Shown piece by piece: positions 35,200 to 47,390 of a DNA stretch of 64,000 nt (positions are counted from its first letter, which is position 1; every line of letters starts with the position of its first letter). A model generated the notes under the pieces. The model saw only the letters and a list, made by a program, of their open reading frames with translations. It was not told the DNA's origin and ran no database searches. Made by a program: the position numbers and the translations under genes. Origin of the DNA: Gymnothorax reevesii (Eukaryota > Chordata > Actinopteri > Anguilliformes > Muraenidae); contig CM056573.1 in the NCBI GenBank assembly GCA_029721435.1, forward strand, positions 1,926,501-1,990,500, written 5' to 3'.

Positions 35200-37080
35200 A
35201 GTCCAACCTTCATCCTCTTGGAAAGTTTCCTGATTCTAAGAGGCTGTAATGCTCAAAAGCTGAAAGCATTAAGAAGGAACTGCCGAGTTAAAAATAAATC
35301 TATAAATCACTGGAGGGTTTGTGTTCCATCTGACTCTATTCTATACGAATGCTTTCCAGTCACTGGACTCATGAGGCGGCTTTATAAATGTAAATGATGC
35401 CCGGGGCAGCACTACGCTTCAAACTGTTCCAACAAACATTAAGTGTAAAATATGCGTTTCAATCAGGTCACTGAGGTCAGATTTAACCATTTATTGCAGG
35501 AGGACCTGCATTTGAGTTTGGCAGTGACTCTGCTAGAATTATGCTCTGGAACAATCTGAGCAAACGTGACACAGACAGTCCCTGAGATCACAACCCCAGA
35601 TCATTTTAAATATCGAAAAAGTTTGAGTTATTGAAAATGTTATGAGCAAGTGCTGCTTGAGATGAAAAATGAAGTTATAGAGGAGGAGGCTGGGGAGGTG
35701 GAGGGAGGTGAGAAACATATTTCTCAGTGACCCAAGTAGGAGCGAGCAGAGGGCACGGCGCCAGAGAAATGACGGAACACTGCCCTGGTTATAAAAGCTT
35801 GCCAATTAGGTGGGGGGAGCTAAAGTTAAGAATGATTGGACAGAAACAGGCTTGTGACCAGCCTGACTACCGTTTCTGACTGAACTAACGCCTGCAGCTC
35901 CATTAGTACCCTGACCTGTGCATTTCAACACTCCTGTGGTGTGAACACCACTGAGATTAAAAGCAACACTCAGTACAGACACTGTATCATTCAGTATACT
36001 GGACAAGTGGCTTTTTTGAAATATCCATCTGGCTTTGATCAATTATTACGTAACATTTTCTCAAGGATCGGCTGCGAAAAAATATTCTGGATACTTTTGC
36101 AAGGTCAGAAAAAAGTGAAGAAACGGTCGCAGAGAATTTTAAAAATGATTTTCATTCAAAAGCTGATTTGGTTTTGAAAGGATGAGACGGTTTTTGAAAT
36201 CTCTTTTCATTGCCTTGTAAAGATGTAATCTGAGTTCTTTTTGGGCCTTTGCAGCCAGTGTTTAGAGGCTGACTCAGTCCAAAGAAAAATACCAGTTGTG
36301 ATTTTTCAGTGATGTATCAAAAAATATAAATAGTTTTTATATTGGTGCTTTCACTTATCAAAATGACCTTTACTAAACTAAAGATGAAGGCTGTTTTACA
36401 GTTAAATTCAAACTGAAAATGCATTTTGTTATTTTAAATTTTTTTTCTTTTGCAAGTTATTTACCATGTATGTAGTTTTTTCCCCATATATCTGAAAAAA
36501 CTAGCACATAAAATATGACTTTTAAAGCAAAGCTTTTTTAATCCAGGTGGATTTTTAACTTCTCCGGCATGTTTTTTCCTTTAGATCCTTTAGCAGGTAA
36601 ACACACACCGGTAGACAGAAAACACAAAATAAACTTACCGGCGGTGGGTGAAATCAAGGGCTCTTTCTGAGATACTCCAACAGAGACGCTGTCTCAGCGC
36701 ACGGAGGTGTACGGAGCCTCAGGTCATGTTTAGTTCAATTTTTAAAAACTGCCCTGGATTCAAGGACTCTGGGAAACATCAGCATTAAGAGGAGGTTTTA
36801 CCATTTGATTTAACCTTTGTTGTTGGACTTTTAAAACTTCCCCGGGGGAGATTTTCCTGAGCATATAGTGTCCTTGCGTAGATTGTCTTTTTTTATCTTT
36901 TGTTGAATGTGCCTTTTTCTGATGTCTCCTGAGAGGCTACAGTGTCTCCAGTCTCCCTTTTGTTGTCGTTTGTTTATGTGTTTGTTCTCTTGCAGCATCG
37001 CCCCAGGGTCCCAGTTTCCTGGGTCTTTTGTCGGAATGTTTCATAAATATTTTAAATAATTCTTCAGTCTGAATCATACC
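35200..37080. other. non-coding DNA, no supported gene
   Basis: AT-rich DNA between the two large CA/GT arrays. A purine-rich GGAGG tract lies at about 35680-35710. No exon pair seen. Confidence 0.5.
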
Positions 37081-37084
37081 ACAT

Positions 37085-37620
37085 TGTGTGTGTGTGTGTG
37101 TGCGTGTATGTGTGTGAGTGTGTGCGTGTGTGTGTGAGTGTGTGCGTGTGTGTGTGAGTGTGTGCGTGTGTGTGTGCGTGCGTGTGTGTGTGTGAGAGAG
37201 TGTATGCGTGTGTGCTTGTGTGTGTAATGTGTGTGTGCGTGTGTGAGTGTGTGTGTGTGCGTGTGTGTGTGTTTGTGTGAGTGTGTGCGTGTGTGTGCTT
37301 GTGTGTGTATGTGTGTGCGTGTGTGTGTGAGTGTGTGCGTGTGTGTGTGTGAGTGTGTGCGTGTGTGTGTGAGTGTGTGTGTGTGTGCGTGCGTGTGTGT
37401 GTGTGTGTGTGAGAGTGTATGCGTGTGTGCTTGTGTGTGTAATGTGTGTATGTGTGTGTGCGTGTGAGTGTGTGTGTGTGCGTGTGTGTGTGGGTGTTTG
37501 TGTGAGTGTGTGCGTGTGTGTGCTTGTGTGTGTATGTGTGTGCGTGTGTGTGTGTGAGTGTGTGCGTGTGTGTGTGTGAGTGTGTGTGTGCTTGTGTGGG
37601 CATGTATGTGCCTGTGTGTG
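37085..37620. repeat. compound (GT)n array with internal duplication
   Basis: GT dinucleotides with GC, GA and TA interruptions. Distinctive words recur about 215-225 bp apart: TGTATGCGTGTGTGCTTGTG at 37201 and 37416; the TAATG interruption at 37225 and 37440; the GCTT interruption at 37297 and 37522. This shows a segmental duplication inside the array. Confidence 0.95.
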
Positions 37621-37920
37621 GTTTCAGTGTTTGAGATGAGAGGCAGGGGTCCGTTTGTGGTATAATTCTGACAACATCTGGCCTGTCCTGAGTTTTAGAT
37701 GCTTTAATTATTACATGACAAGATTGCATTTATTGCACCCTCAAATGGGGCTAAATTTGTTGTATTACATTTTATGCTGAATGGAGTTATTTCTGTTTTG
37801 TTATATTTTATGTTTAATGGGGTTATATCTGTAATCTCTTGCTGAGATGTAAAAGAACAGTATTTGAGGAAAAATTGGTTGAAGTGGAAGGAGGTACTGT
37901 GGCTTGAATGCATACACTCT

Positions 37921-40206
37921 GAATGAGGAATGGTGAATATCAGTGACAGTGTGAGGGAGGTTGAATAACAGTAACAGTGTGAGGAATGGTGAATAATAGT
38001 GACAGTGTGAGGAATAGTGAATATCAGTGACAGTGTGAGGAATGGTGAATATCAGTGACAGTTTGAGGAATGGTGAATATCAGTGACAGTTTGAGGGATG
38101 GTGAATATCAGTGACAGTGTGAGGGATGGTGAATATCAGTGACAGTGTGAGGAATGGTGAATATCAGTGACAGTTTGAGGAATGGTGAATATCAGTGACA
38201 GTGTGAGGAATGGTGAATATCAGTGACAGTGTGAGGAATGGTGAATATCAGTGACAGTGTGAGGAATGATGAATATCAGTGACAGTGTGAGGAATGGTGA
38301 ATAATAGTGACAGTTTGAGGGATGGTGAATATCAGTGACAGTGTAAGGAATGGTGAATATCCGTGACAGTGTGAGGAATAGTGAACATCAGTGACAGTGT
38401 GAGGAATGGTGAATATCAGTGACAGTGTGAGGAATGGTGAATATCAGTGACAGTTTGAGGGATGGTGAATATCAGTGACAGTGTGAGGGATGGTGAATAT
38501 CAGTGACAGTGTGAGGGATGGTGAATATCAGTGACAGTTTGAGGAATGGTGAATATCAGTGACAGTGTGAGGAATGGTGAATATCAGTGACAGTTTGAGG
38601 AATGGTGAATATCAGTGACAGTGTGAGGAATGGTGAATATCAGTGACAGTGTGAGGAATGGCGAATATCAGTGACAGTGTGAGGAATGGTGAATATCAGT
38701 GACAGTGTGAGGAATGATGAATATCAGTGACAGTGTGAGGAATGGTGAATAATAGTGACAGTTTGAGGGATGGTGAATATCAGTGACAGTGTAAGGAATG
38801 GTGAATATCCGTGACAGTGTGAGGAATGGTGAATATCAGTGACAGTATGAGGGATGGTGAATATCAGTGACAGTGTGAGGAATGGTGAATATCAGTGACA
38901 GTGTGAGGGATGGTGAATATCAGTGACAGTGTGAGGGATGGTGAATACCAGTGACAGTGTGAGGGATGGTGAATATCAGTGACAGTGTGAGGGATGGTGA
39001 ATATCAGTGACAGTGTGAGGGATGGTGAATATCAGTGAGTGTGAGGAATGGTGAATATCAGTGACAGTGTGAGGAATGGTGAATATCAGTGACAGTTTGA
39101 GTGATGGTGAATATCAGTGACAGTGTGAGGGATGATGAATATCAGTGACAGTGTGAGGGATGGTGAATATCAGTGAGTGTGAGGAATAGTGAACATCAGT
39201 GACAGTGTGAGGAATGGTGAATATCAGTGACAGTTTGAGGGATGGTGAATATCAGTGACAGTGTGAGGGATGGTGAATACCAGTGACAGTGTGAGGGATG
39301 GTGAATATCAGTGACAGTGTGAGGGATGGTGAATATCAGTGACAGTGTGAGGGATGGTGAATATCAGTGAGTGTGAGGAATGGTGAATATCAGTGACAGT
39401 GTGAGGAATGGTGAATATCAGTGACAGTTTGAGGGATGGTGAATATCAGTGACAGTGTGAGGGATGGTGAATACCAGTGACAGTGTGAGGGATGGTGAAT
39501 ATCAGTGACAGTGTGAGGGATGGTGAATATCAGTGACAGTGTGAGGGATGGTGAATATCAGTGAGTGTGAGGAATGGTGAATATCAGTGACAGTGTGAGG
39601 AATGGTGAATATCAGTGACAGTTTGAGGGATGGTGAATATCAGTGACAGTGTGAGGGATGATGAATATCAGTGACAGTGTGAGGGATGGTGAATATCAGT
39701 GAGTGTGAGGAATAGTGAACATCAGTGACAGTGTGAGGAATGGTGAATATCAGTGACAGTGTGAGGAATGGTGAATATCAGTGACAGTGTGAGGGATGGT
39801 GAATATCAGTGACAGTGTGAGGAATGGTGAATATCAGTGACAGTTTGAGGGATGGTGAATATCAGTGACAGTGTGAGGGATGGTGAATACCAGTGACAGT
39901 GTGAGGGATGGTGAATATCAGTGACAGTGTGAGGGATGGTGAATATCAGTGACAGTGTGAGGGATGGTGAATATCAGTGAGTGTGAGGAATGGTGAATAT
40001 CAGTGACAGTGTGAGGAATGGTGAATATCAGTGACAGTTTGAGGGATGGTGAATATCAGTGACAGTGTGAGGGATGATGAATATCAGTGACAGTGTGAGG
40101 GATGGTGAATATCAGTGAGTGTGAGGAATGGTGAATACCAGTGACAGTGTGAGGAATGGTGAATATCAGTGACAGTTTGAGGGATGGTGAATATCAGTGG
40201 CAGTGT
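37921..40206. repeat. 28-bp minisatellite, ~80 units, with higher-order repeats
   Basis: The unit is GTGAATATCAGTGACAGTGT followed by GAGGAATG, 28 bp. Variants include a TTT/TGT switch, GGAATG/GGGATG, ATGAAT, ACCAGT and a 26-bp form lacking CA. Variant order repeats at larger scale: the ATGAAT variant (38269, 38717) and the GTAAGG variant (38343, 38791) are both exactly 448 bp (16 units) apart. The ACC variant recurs at 38941, 39273, 39467 and 39883. No sustained coding frame. Confidence 0.97.
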
Positions 40207-40355
40207 TATTTGACTGCAGCACTGCTAAGTGCAGCGAAATTGAAACACACTCCAGAAATAGAATTTTCTCAATCTACCGCTTCTGTTGAGAAGTGACAGT
40301 CACAATCTTTGCAGGTGCATCAAAGAAGACGGAGGAAAAGCGTTCATGCGCTTAT

Positions 40356-40496
40356 TTAGCCCATTTATGCCCAGCGTCCTCACATGAGGACTGTTAAGAA
40401 AAAGTGTCCTGTTTGAATGACTATTAGAGTGGTATTTTGAAGTATAATAACATAAAAAAGTAAAAAAAAAAGGAAATTCAGGCATAAATGGGTTAG
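40356..40496. mobile_element. short MITE with CCCATTTATGCC ends
   Basis: CCCATTTATGCC at 40360-40371 faces GGCATAAATGGG at 40481-40492, a perfect 12-bp inverted repeat. TTAG flanks it on both sides (40356-40359 and 40493-40496). Inside is a palindromic word (CCTCACATGAGG) and an A-rich stretch. TTA/TTAG duplication suggests a PIF/Harbinger-type MITE. Confidence 0.6.
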
Positions 40497-40640
40497 AGAG
40501 CAGTCCGTGGCCGCTGGGATGGCTGATAGGATTTGCTAAAGTGACAAACATTGATATTTTCACTGTCTGCATCCCCCACGGATCCTGGGGCCGCAGGACA
40601 CCCATTAGGAGCAGCTTGTGCACACAGAGGGCCGGGGCAC

Positions 40641-40715
40641 CGCTGGATTCGATCTGAGACCGGCGTGCACATCCATCTAATGTCAGCACCGCCTTTACTG
40701 CCTCAGCTACCCAGC
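40641..40715 (-). repeat. tRNA-like sequence, probable SINE head
   Basis: On the - strand it begins GCTGGGTAGCTGAGGCAG, carrying an A-box-like TAGCTGAGGCAG. A B-box-like AGATCGAATCC follows about 45 bases later. This spacing is that of RNA polymerase III promoters in tRNAs and tRNA-derived SINEs. A full cloverleaf does not fold well, so a SINE head or tRNA pseudogene is more likely than a working tRNA. Confidence 0.35.
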
Positions 40716-43700
40716 AACTCTGCCGAGGTGTTTATCATTACATTAGAGATAAAATCATTCTCACCGAGTTGAGAAGTTTAACATCAGAAGAAGATCTGAA
40801 AAAACAGGATTTTCCTAAACTGGAGTTTCAAATTATTGCGGCAACAGTCACAGAAAATGAGACGCTGAATATCAGCTGTGGTGGGAAGTTAAAGACCTCT
40901 GGAGACGGTTCTTTCATCTGACAGATTTTTTCTGAGAAACTGAGCTGTACTTCTACTGCATATACGAATAAATTCACAGGTGTTTCCATCACTCAGTGCT
41001 TTGGGTGTGAAAGGATGTCAAAAGGCTGTTAAAGGAATAAACTAAGGAGGGGGAAATTTTCAATAGTTTGACCAAACCTGGAGTCAGGATTTACAGGCTG
41101 CTGGGTCCTTTAGAAACATCTCCGCAGCAGCACTGGCCCTCAAACCCAGCTGAGGTCACGAGAGACTGAGGAACTGAGTTTATCTTCAGCCCTCTGTCAG
41201 GTGTGGGTGAGGATCAGAGCAAGTTTGAGGTTAGACAGGTTTGGAGGTTTATTTGGGTTCAGTTGAAGGTGTCCTGTATCCAAACAGGTATAAATCTACA
41301 GCTCCTCACAGTGATGGATTTGAACAGTTATTCTACGACAAAATAATGACCCTAAATGTACACAGAGGGTCGAATTGCTCACCTTCTCAGAACAAAGGAC
41401 TTCAGATCATCTGAGCCATTATGGAAATTCTGTTAGTGTCCAGACTGGTGCTGTAATCAGTTCTGTAAAATAAAAAATAAATAAAAAATCTGACACAAAG
41501 TTTGTACGATTATATGACATTTTTGACATAATGATACCAATAAGAGAAACGAGGATCTCTGCAGTGTTGAGAATTACAGCCAATCACAGGTGTGCACCAA
41601 CATGTCTGACTGATCAGATTTTAAACCACATTTCCAAAATGTTTTGGACACTGAGTAAAATGTGATTCTTTTAAGTTCTATATCTAATTGAAAATGACAC
41701 AAAGACAACATATCAGATTTTGAAACTGGGAAGTACTGTTCTTTAAAAGATATAAAGATCATTTTGAATTTGATTGCAGCAAAACATTTAAAAAGTAACA
41801 GGGGCATATTTACCACAGTGTTGCATCATCTCTTCTTCAGATGCTGCAGTTAAAGCTGAGACAGGACACACAAATAGTTGAAATGTATTTCATATCATAA
41901 ATAGTTCTGGAGATGATTGTGTATATTTTGGTTAAATATATTCGCTGCATTAATTTAACTGCACTTAATGGCAGATTTAACTTGAAAACACAGAACACAA
42001 AGGCTTCTTTGTTGATTTTGAACAGTATTGCGATATATTCAGCAGCTTTGCGCATACATCTGAATAGCTGAAGCAGCTATGCACCACACCAGCACACTAT
42101 TACACAGTGTAGAGTATGGATGTATTTTTGAGTGGATTTCATGAATAGTTAACATGAAGTACTAATGTCTGCAGGCTCCGACATCCAGTATCTAATTAAG
42201 TACTAAGCTTCTTTCCAGCTCAAGAACTCTCACTTTCTCGAATTTTCACCCCATTTTTTCCTCTGTCTTGCATGCATATGCACACACACACACCCACACA
42301 CGCGCACACACACACACACCACACTCTCGACAGCATGTAAATACAAGCCACAGATTGGCGGTAACCCCTCCCTCAGTCATGCGCATTACATCATAGCTCC
42401 TTCTCTGTAAGTCGGTGAGAATCTGTCCGCTCTGGCACTTTCCCGGCATCTGTGACGGTGATATAAGGACTGCTAACAGCCTCGACTGCGCCGGGCATCG
42501 GTTTGAAATAAATCATTATTGAGAAACAGCCCCACGGTCGCCCAGAGAGGGAGATTTATGTACGCAGTAAAGCCCCCCGTATCCCTCAGCGGTGGGGTGG
42601 GGGAAGACATTCAGGGACGGACATCCATGGTTGGACAGTGAAGACGGCACTTCTGGAAATTACACAATGTCACATTTTCTCTCTCTTCCAGTTTGCCGTC
42701 CTCAGGCCTGCGACGGTAATGATGCCCAAGAGCTGTAACATCATTTTTAATTTTTCAGCACAGAAGATGATCCCTTCATTCATGATAGTGAGGGTTGACA
42801 CATGAAGACGCGTCAGCAGTAAATCTGCATGGCCTGGGACTGATATTGTGCCGCTGAGTTAAGGCAGGCCAACTGATCAATAGACGCTGGTGACATCAGG
42901 CAAGAGATGAGCCGCGGGTTTGTAGGACCAGCACGAGAAGGTGCCGGAAGTTCAAGATAACAGAGAAGGTTTTCTGACAGAAAACTTTGCATTAGAAAGC
43001 CTTTGAAGACGTGATTTATTTTGTGAAAGGGTCCATTTTAACCCAAGACATGATCTATTCCTAAACATAACTGAGTAGATTTAGTGCTTAAACCTAATCA
43101 AATAATTTTGCTGCATAAAGTTTACCAAACTGTGACTGAGAACTGAAAATTATTAATAAAATGAAAAACAATGTCACCTAAGTCTGAAAGTAATGAAATA
43201 TTGAATAGCAACAGATAGATTTGTACCTTGTACAGCCGCACAGAAGTCCTGAGCTTAACCCATTCATCTACTGCAACTTACTCCTTTCGTGGACAGTGTT
43301 TGCCTTTAGAACTTCATCACCTGACTTCCGGAAGGCTCTCTGGGGCTCAGTTGCACACACATCATGCAGATCACGTGCTCCTGCAGCAGGCCGGCACAGG
43401 AAGTAGCTTTGGACACAGAGACAGACTCACTGCAGTGTCAGTCGTGCAGATGCAGCTCCGGCACAGAGGCAGGTTCTCATTTCGCCATTTTCCTGTTGTC
43501 AGCCTGTCAGTCACAAGCTGTTTGCTCCAGCAGTGTATCCTCTGGCAGCCTCGTTATTACCCCACACCATGATTTACGCGCCGAGCCTCGAGAAACCATG
43601 ACTCTCCCTGAGAACGCACGCTTGACACGCACGCCACCATCACCCTGAGCAGCGTCACAGCTGTCATAAATATAGAAACGGTTAATAAAAGATCCAGAGT

Positions 43701-44135
43701 TCAACAGGAATCTCAGGCCCACAAATATCCGCTCAATCACTGTCCTGTCTGCAGACGGGCCGATGTGTACCGATGCGCCAGCTGGCTGTGCCTGTGGGCG
43801 TTTCACCCGTCACAGCCTGAGCTGCTCAGTGCCCCTGTCCTCTGTCAGCAGTGTAGCCCGTTTACCACATCCTTGGTGCATTACAGCGGCAATACAGTGT
43901 GCAGAAACCATCTACTCTGGGATTGGCTGGTGTTTAGCTGATCCCAGCAGGTGATTTAAATCATGATTTTGGTTTCACTCTGGAAAGGCCTCGTACTGCT
44001 GGGGAAAAGATGGGTTGAGCATCGCCAAATTTGCCCACAAATACATATCAAAATCATTGAAAGATTTAAAAGCAGTGTCCTCTGTAGAATGATAGGGAGG
44101 GATTTAGATATCTAACCCTCTATGGTGCTTTAAAT
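40716..44135. other. non-coding DNA, no supported gene
   Basis: A (CA)n stretch lies at about 42279-42322. Open frames at 43221-43806 on both strands have no splice or start support and no recognisable domain. Confidence 0.45.
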
Positions 44136-44420
44136 ATATTTTGGTGCATAAAGGGCAAAGGTGCCAGCCTTTGCTGAGTCCCAGCGATCTTCAATCACTC
44201 AAACAGCACTGCCTCAAGAGCCATCATTATTATGAAAGTGACATAACCACACGGACACAGGATTACTTTGGCGAACCTTTGTCAAGTCTTGCAATATGCA
44301 GTTCCATTTACAAATGCTTGTTAAAACTGTACTGTGCCAAAAAGAACATGCTGACAGTGTCCAGAAGTACCAACTTTACAAATATGCACTGTGGTCAGAC
44401 AAATCAATATTGTTTTATAA
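44136..44420 (+). pseudogene. Tc1-like transposase fragment
   Basis: It translates as LSPSDLQSLKQHCLKSHHYY, then SDITTRTQDYFGEPLS, then a frameshifted KCLLKLYCAKK block. It lines up with residues about 84-140 of the complete transposase at 52711-53796 (DLRSLRRYCIKN, DITTWAQEHFRKPLS, KCKLKLYNAK). Only the second DNA-binding helix-turn-helix region and a trace of the catalytic start remain. No inverted ends are seen. It is an old relic of a related Tc1 family. Confidence 0.7.
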
Positions 44421-47390
44421 TCTGCCCTAGGAGAGGCATATAAAGCTGAAAGTAATTGGGCCCAGTACAGAGCCTTGGGGTACAGCCTACACAGACAAGG
44501 CAGCTGATGCTGACACATTCTATAGTTAACAATAGGTACAGAGAACCTACAGTCTGATGCGTATGAGGAAAACCACTACAGAGCCGTACCGGGAGTACCT
44601 ACATGCTCCTTTTTCGAAAATACGGAACTTTCACCTGTTTAAAGAGGACAGGAAGAAAGAGAGATGACCTATTTCAAGAGGAAAAATTAATAATATAATT
44701 AAACAAGGTCCAAAGGATCCCAGCATATTCATAACAGAGAGGTTGTTAGAATGTGTAAGTGTTTTGCTGAAGGCCTCATAGGAAGCATATGCATCGTAAA
44801 GAAAATGTGTTCAGGAGTGCGCAAGTACCGGCTCAGATGGGCTGCTGCTTAAAAAATAAAGGTGGGGTGAATCTTGGTCTTTATTGATGAAAAATATGAG
44901 AAAATTATTACTATTGGAAACAGGATAAAAAGGTAGTGTGGAATATGCAGTGGACAGAACTCCCTTTAATGATGTCAAATAAAACATTTGGATTGTGTTT
45001 ACTGCTGGCAATAAGACGAGAGAAGTCGGTTCCCTCCTAAACCATTTCATAAAAATAAGACATAAGATGCCTCAGGTGATAAAGTTCAGAGGCGTTAAGT
45101 CAGTTCATAAGAAATATCTGGTTAAAAGTCCTTCATCGGTGAGCTGATACTGAGATATTCTCTGTCTGCTGTTTGTGTGTGTGGAGTGCCCCTTCTTATT
45201 GTTGTAGGCAGAATGTGAATCAACCAAATATATTCATACTGCATCACTAATTACTGTTACACCATGAATGAATTAAGGATTCTTGATTTTACTCTGCATA
45301 CTGACTCCTTATGTCCAAATGGAAACCAATACAAGTATAAAAAATATGGGATTTGTTGGTGGCAGTTCGTAAACACAACATTCAAACTTGGCCCCTCCTC
45401 CTAGGCTCAATGACATCAGAAGTGCTATCCAGCAACGCAGTGTTATGCCCCGCCCTCACACTCTGTGTGCCGTTATTGGCGGGAGCTGACAATCTCTGCT
45501 CATTGGCTGATGCCCAGAAATGTCCCATACAAAAAAAATTGATAATAAATAAAATAAAATTGAAAATACGGGCAAATGGCTGGGTATTCGTAAGTACAGA
45601 CACTGCCACATACTTATTGTGGGTCGATAGTGATTATTGTGAGGGATTATTTTAGTTTGGCATGAGTAGCCCATACATTTTTTTTTGTAAAATCCCTCTC
45701 AGTATACCTTTAAATTACATTAATCTTTATCCATCCATCCACTAGCTTTATCCATCCATCAATCATCTACTGTGCTGTGAAAAAGTGTTTGCCCTCCTCC
45801 TGCCATCTTTTATTTTTGCATATTTGTCAATTAAATCTTTCTGCTCATTATGAGATGAAGATAACCCAAACACTGAAGCATGTGTGTGTGTGTGTGTGTG
45901 TGTGTATCTCTGTGTATGGGATAGGGGATAAGGGATCGGGGGGGGGGTTAAGGTAAGGCTAAATGAGCCTATAGCCAGCACAGGGCCAATATGGGATATC
46001 TAAGCTTTTTGTTTTGACCATATCTGTCACATTGGTAAAGGCAAATAATTCATTTTCAGACCTGATTTTAGCAAACTATCTCCTTGAGGGCTGCATGTTC
46101 ACTGAAGAGGATGAGTAGGCTGGCTGTACTTTCTGTTGAATGTGTTTGAGTCCACAGGATGAATACAAAGATAACTAGAGTGGCAATAAGAGAGCACTGA
46201 CCTCCACCAAGGCTAATAGTCCACTCTTCTGTGATATACAAATCTGCAATGGCAGCTATTATATTTGTACAGTCTGTACCAATTTTGTTTCATTGAAGTT
46301 TACTCCCATCAACCGGATTTTAAAATATATACGACATTTATTTCGATCTTGCAATCCTGCAATGGTGAAGAATTCTTAAAAAAAACATGATTATCATCAT
46401 CAAAATCTGAGGGATTGTTCGATGGGCCTCAGCGAATACATCTACAAAATATCTTTGAAATTTTTGGGAAAATTTGAGAGATATTATCTGGATAAACAGA
46501 CATGGGTGAATATATAATATCCACCAACAACAAAGTTCAGGATATAATTGAGGAAAGCTGGAAAAAGATTTTCAAACTAAGTGCAAATAATGCTAAACAA
46601 TTTTTCAACATTATTTAGGTCCATGACAAATGTTGCTTGCATTACATTTTTAACTTGTATTCACCTTACTCTTACATTAGATAGGAAGCCTGCAAATCTT
46701 CTGTGTAAGATTTTCAGAGCTATTTTACCTTATGTCATTTTCACAAAGACACAGAAGACTTTATGTACACCATGCCTTTCATTTTGCACCTAATAATGTG
46801 ACATTGTAATATTCTGCAGTGATACTGCTGTTATTGCATGAGTAAGCGCACACTGGCAGGATTTGTTCAGGTGTGTTCGTGTCGTGTGAGTGGGTGGGTT
46901 TAGAGGAAGGGTGGGAGGCAGCAGAATAATTCTTACAATAACCCCTCCCCCCCATCACAATTTCTGCCACTTATAACATCAGGGATGTGTTCTGTAATAT
47001 TGGGAGGCACCACTCAGGTAGGGAAAGTAAGTAGCTGAGCTGCAATAAATATTTACTGTTTATTCAATGTCTCCATGTTTGCATTTCTCTCTATTCATTA
47101 TAGGTTCACTTCATGAATATTTATGAGGTAATAGCAGGTTCACTGAAGAGTTCATTTCATGGACTGCTGAAATGTGCCACGGCGCTCTCACCTATCGCGG
47201 TCTGACTGACTGACTGTTCGGCCCAATTCAAATTCTGTGCTAATTCTTGCCATGAAAAATAAATTAATAAATGAGATAGAAATTGGAAGGCGGCTTGAGT
47301 GAAAGAGCCAAGTTTAATCTGCCGCGAGAAAGCGTTAATCACAGGCGTTTGACAGAGATGGGTCGCTCGACGGTAAAAACACAGGAGAGG
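44421..47390. other. non-coding DNA with a MITE-like element
   Basis: No supported gene. Contains the element at 45775-46056, a (GT)n tract at 45881-45904 inside it, and AT-rich DNA elsewhere. Confidence 0.5.
45775..46056. mobile_element. MITE-like element, second copy
   Basis: It starts GCTGTGAAAAAGTGTTTGCC, the same end as at 25393. A decayed inverted match, GGCAAATAATTCATTTTCA, ends near 46056. A (GT)n tract and a G-run have expanded inside. Confidence 0.5.

Noticed and set aside
34687..35397. 236-codon His-Thr frame (+) and Cys-Val frames (-)
   Set aside because: They are produced by the (CA)n array; composition is that of the dinucleotide repeat.
37064..37729. 221-codon - strand His-Thr frame
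   Set aside because: Translation of the compound GT array.
37921..40206. CRISPR-like regular repeats
   Set aside because: Units are directly tandem with no unique spacers, in a eukaryotic genome. It is a minisatellite; the same applies to 47391-49222.
43221..43954. Overlapping open frames on both strands
   Set aside because: Moderate G+C makes several frames open at once. No splice sites, start context or recognisable motif select one.
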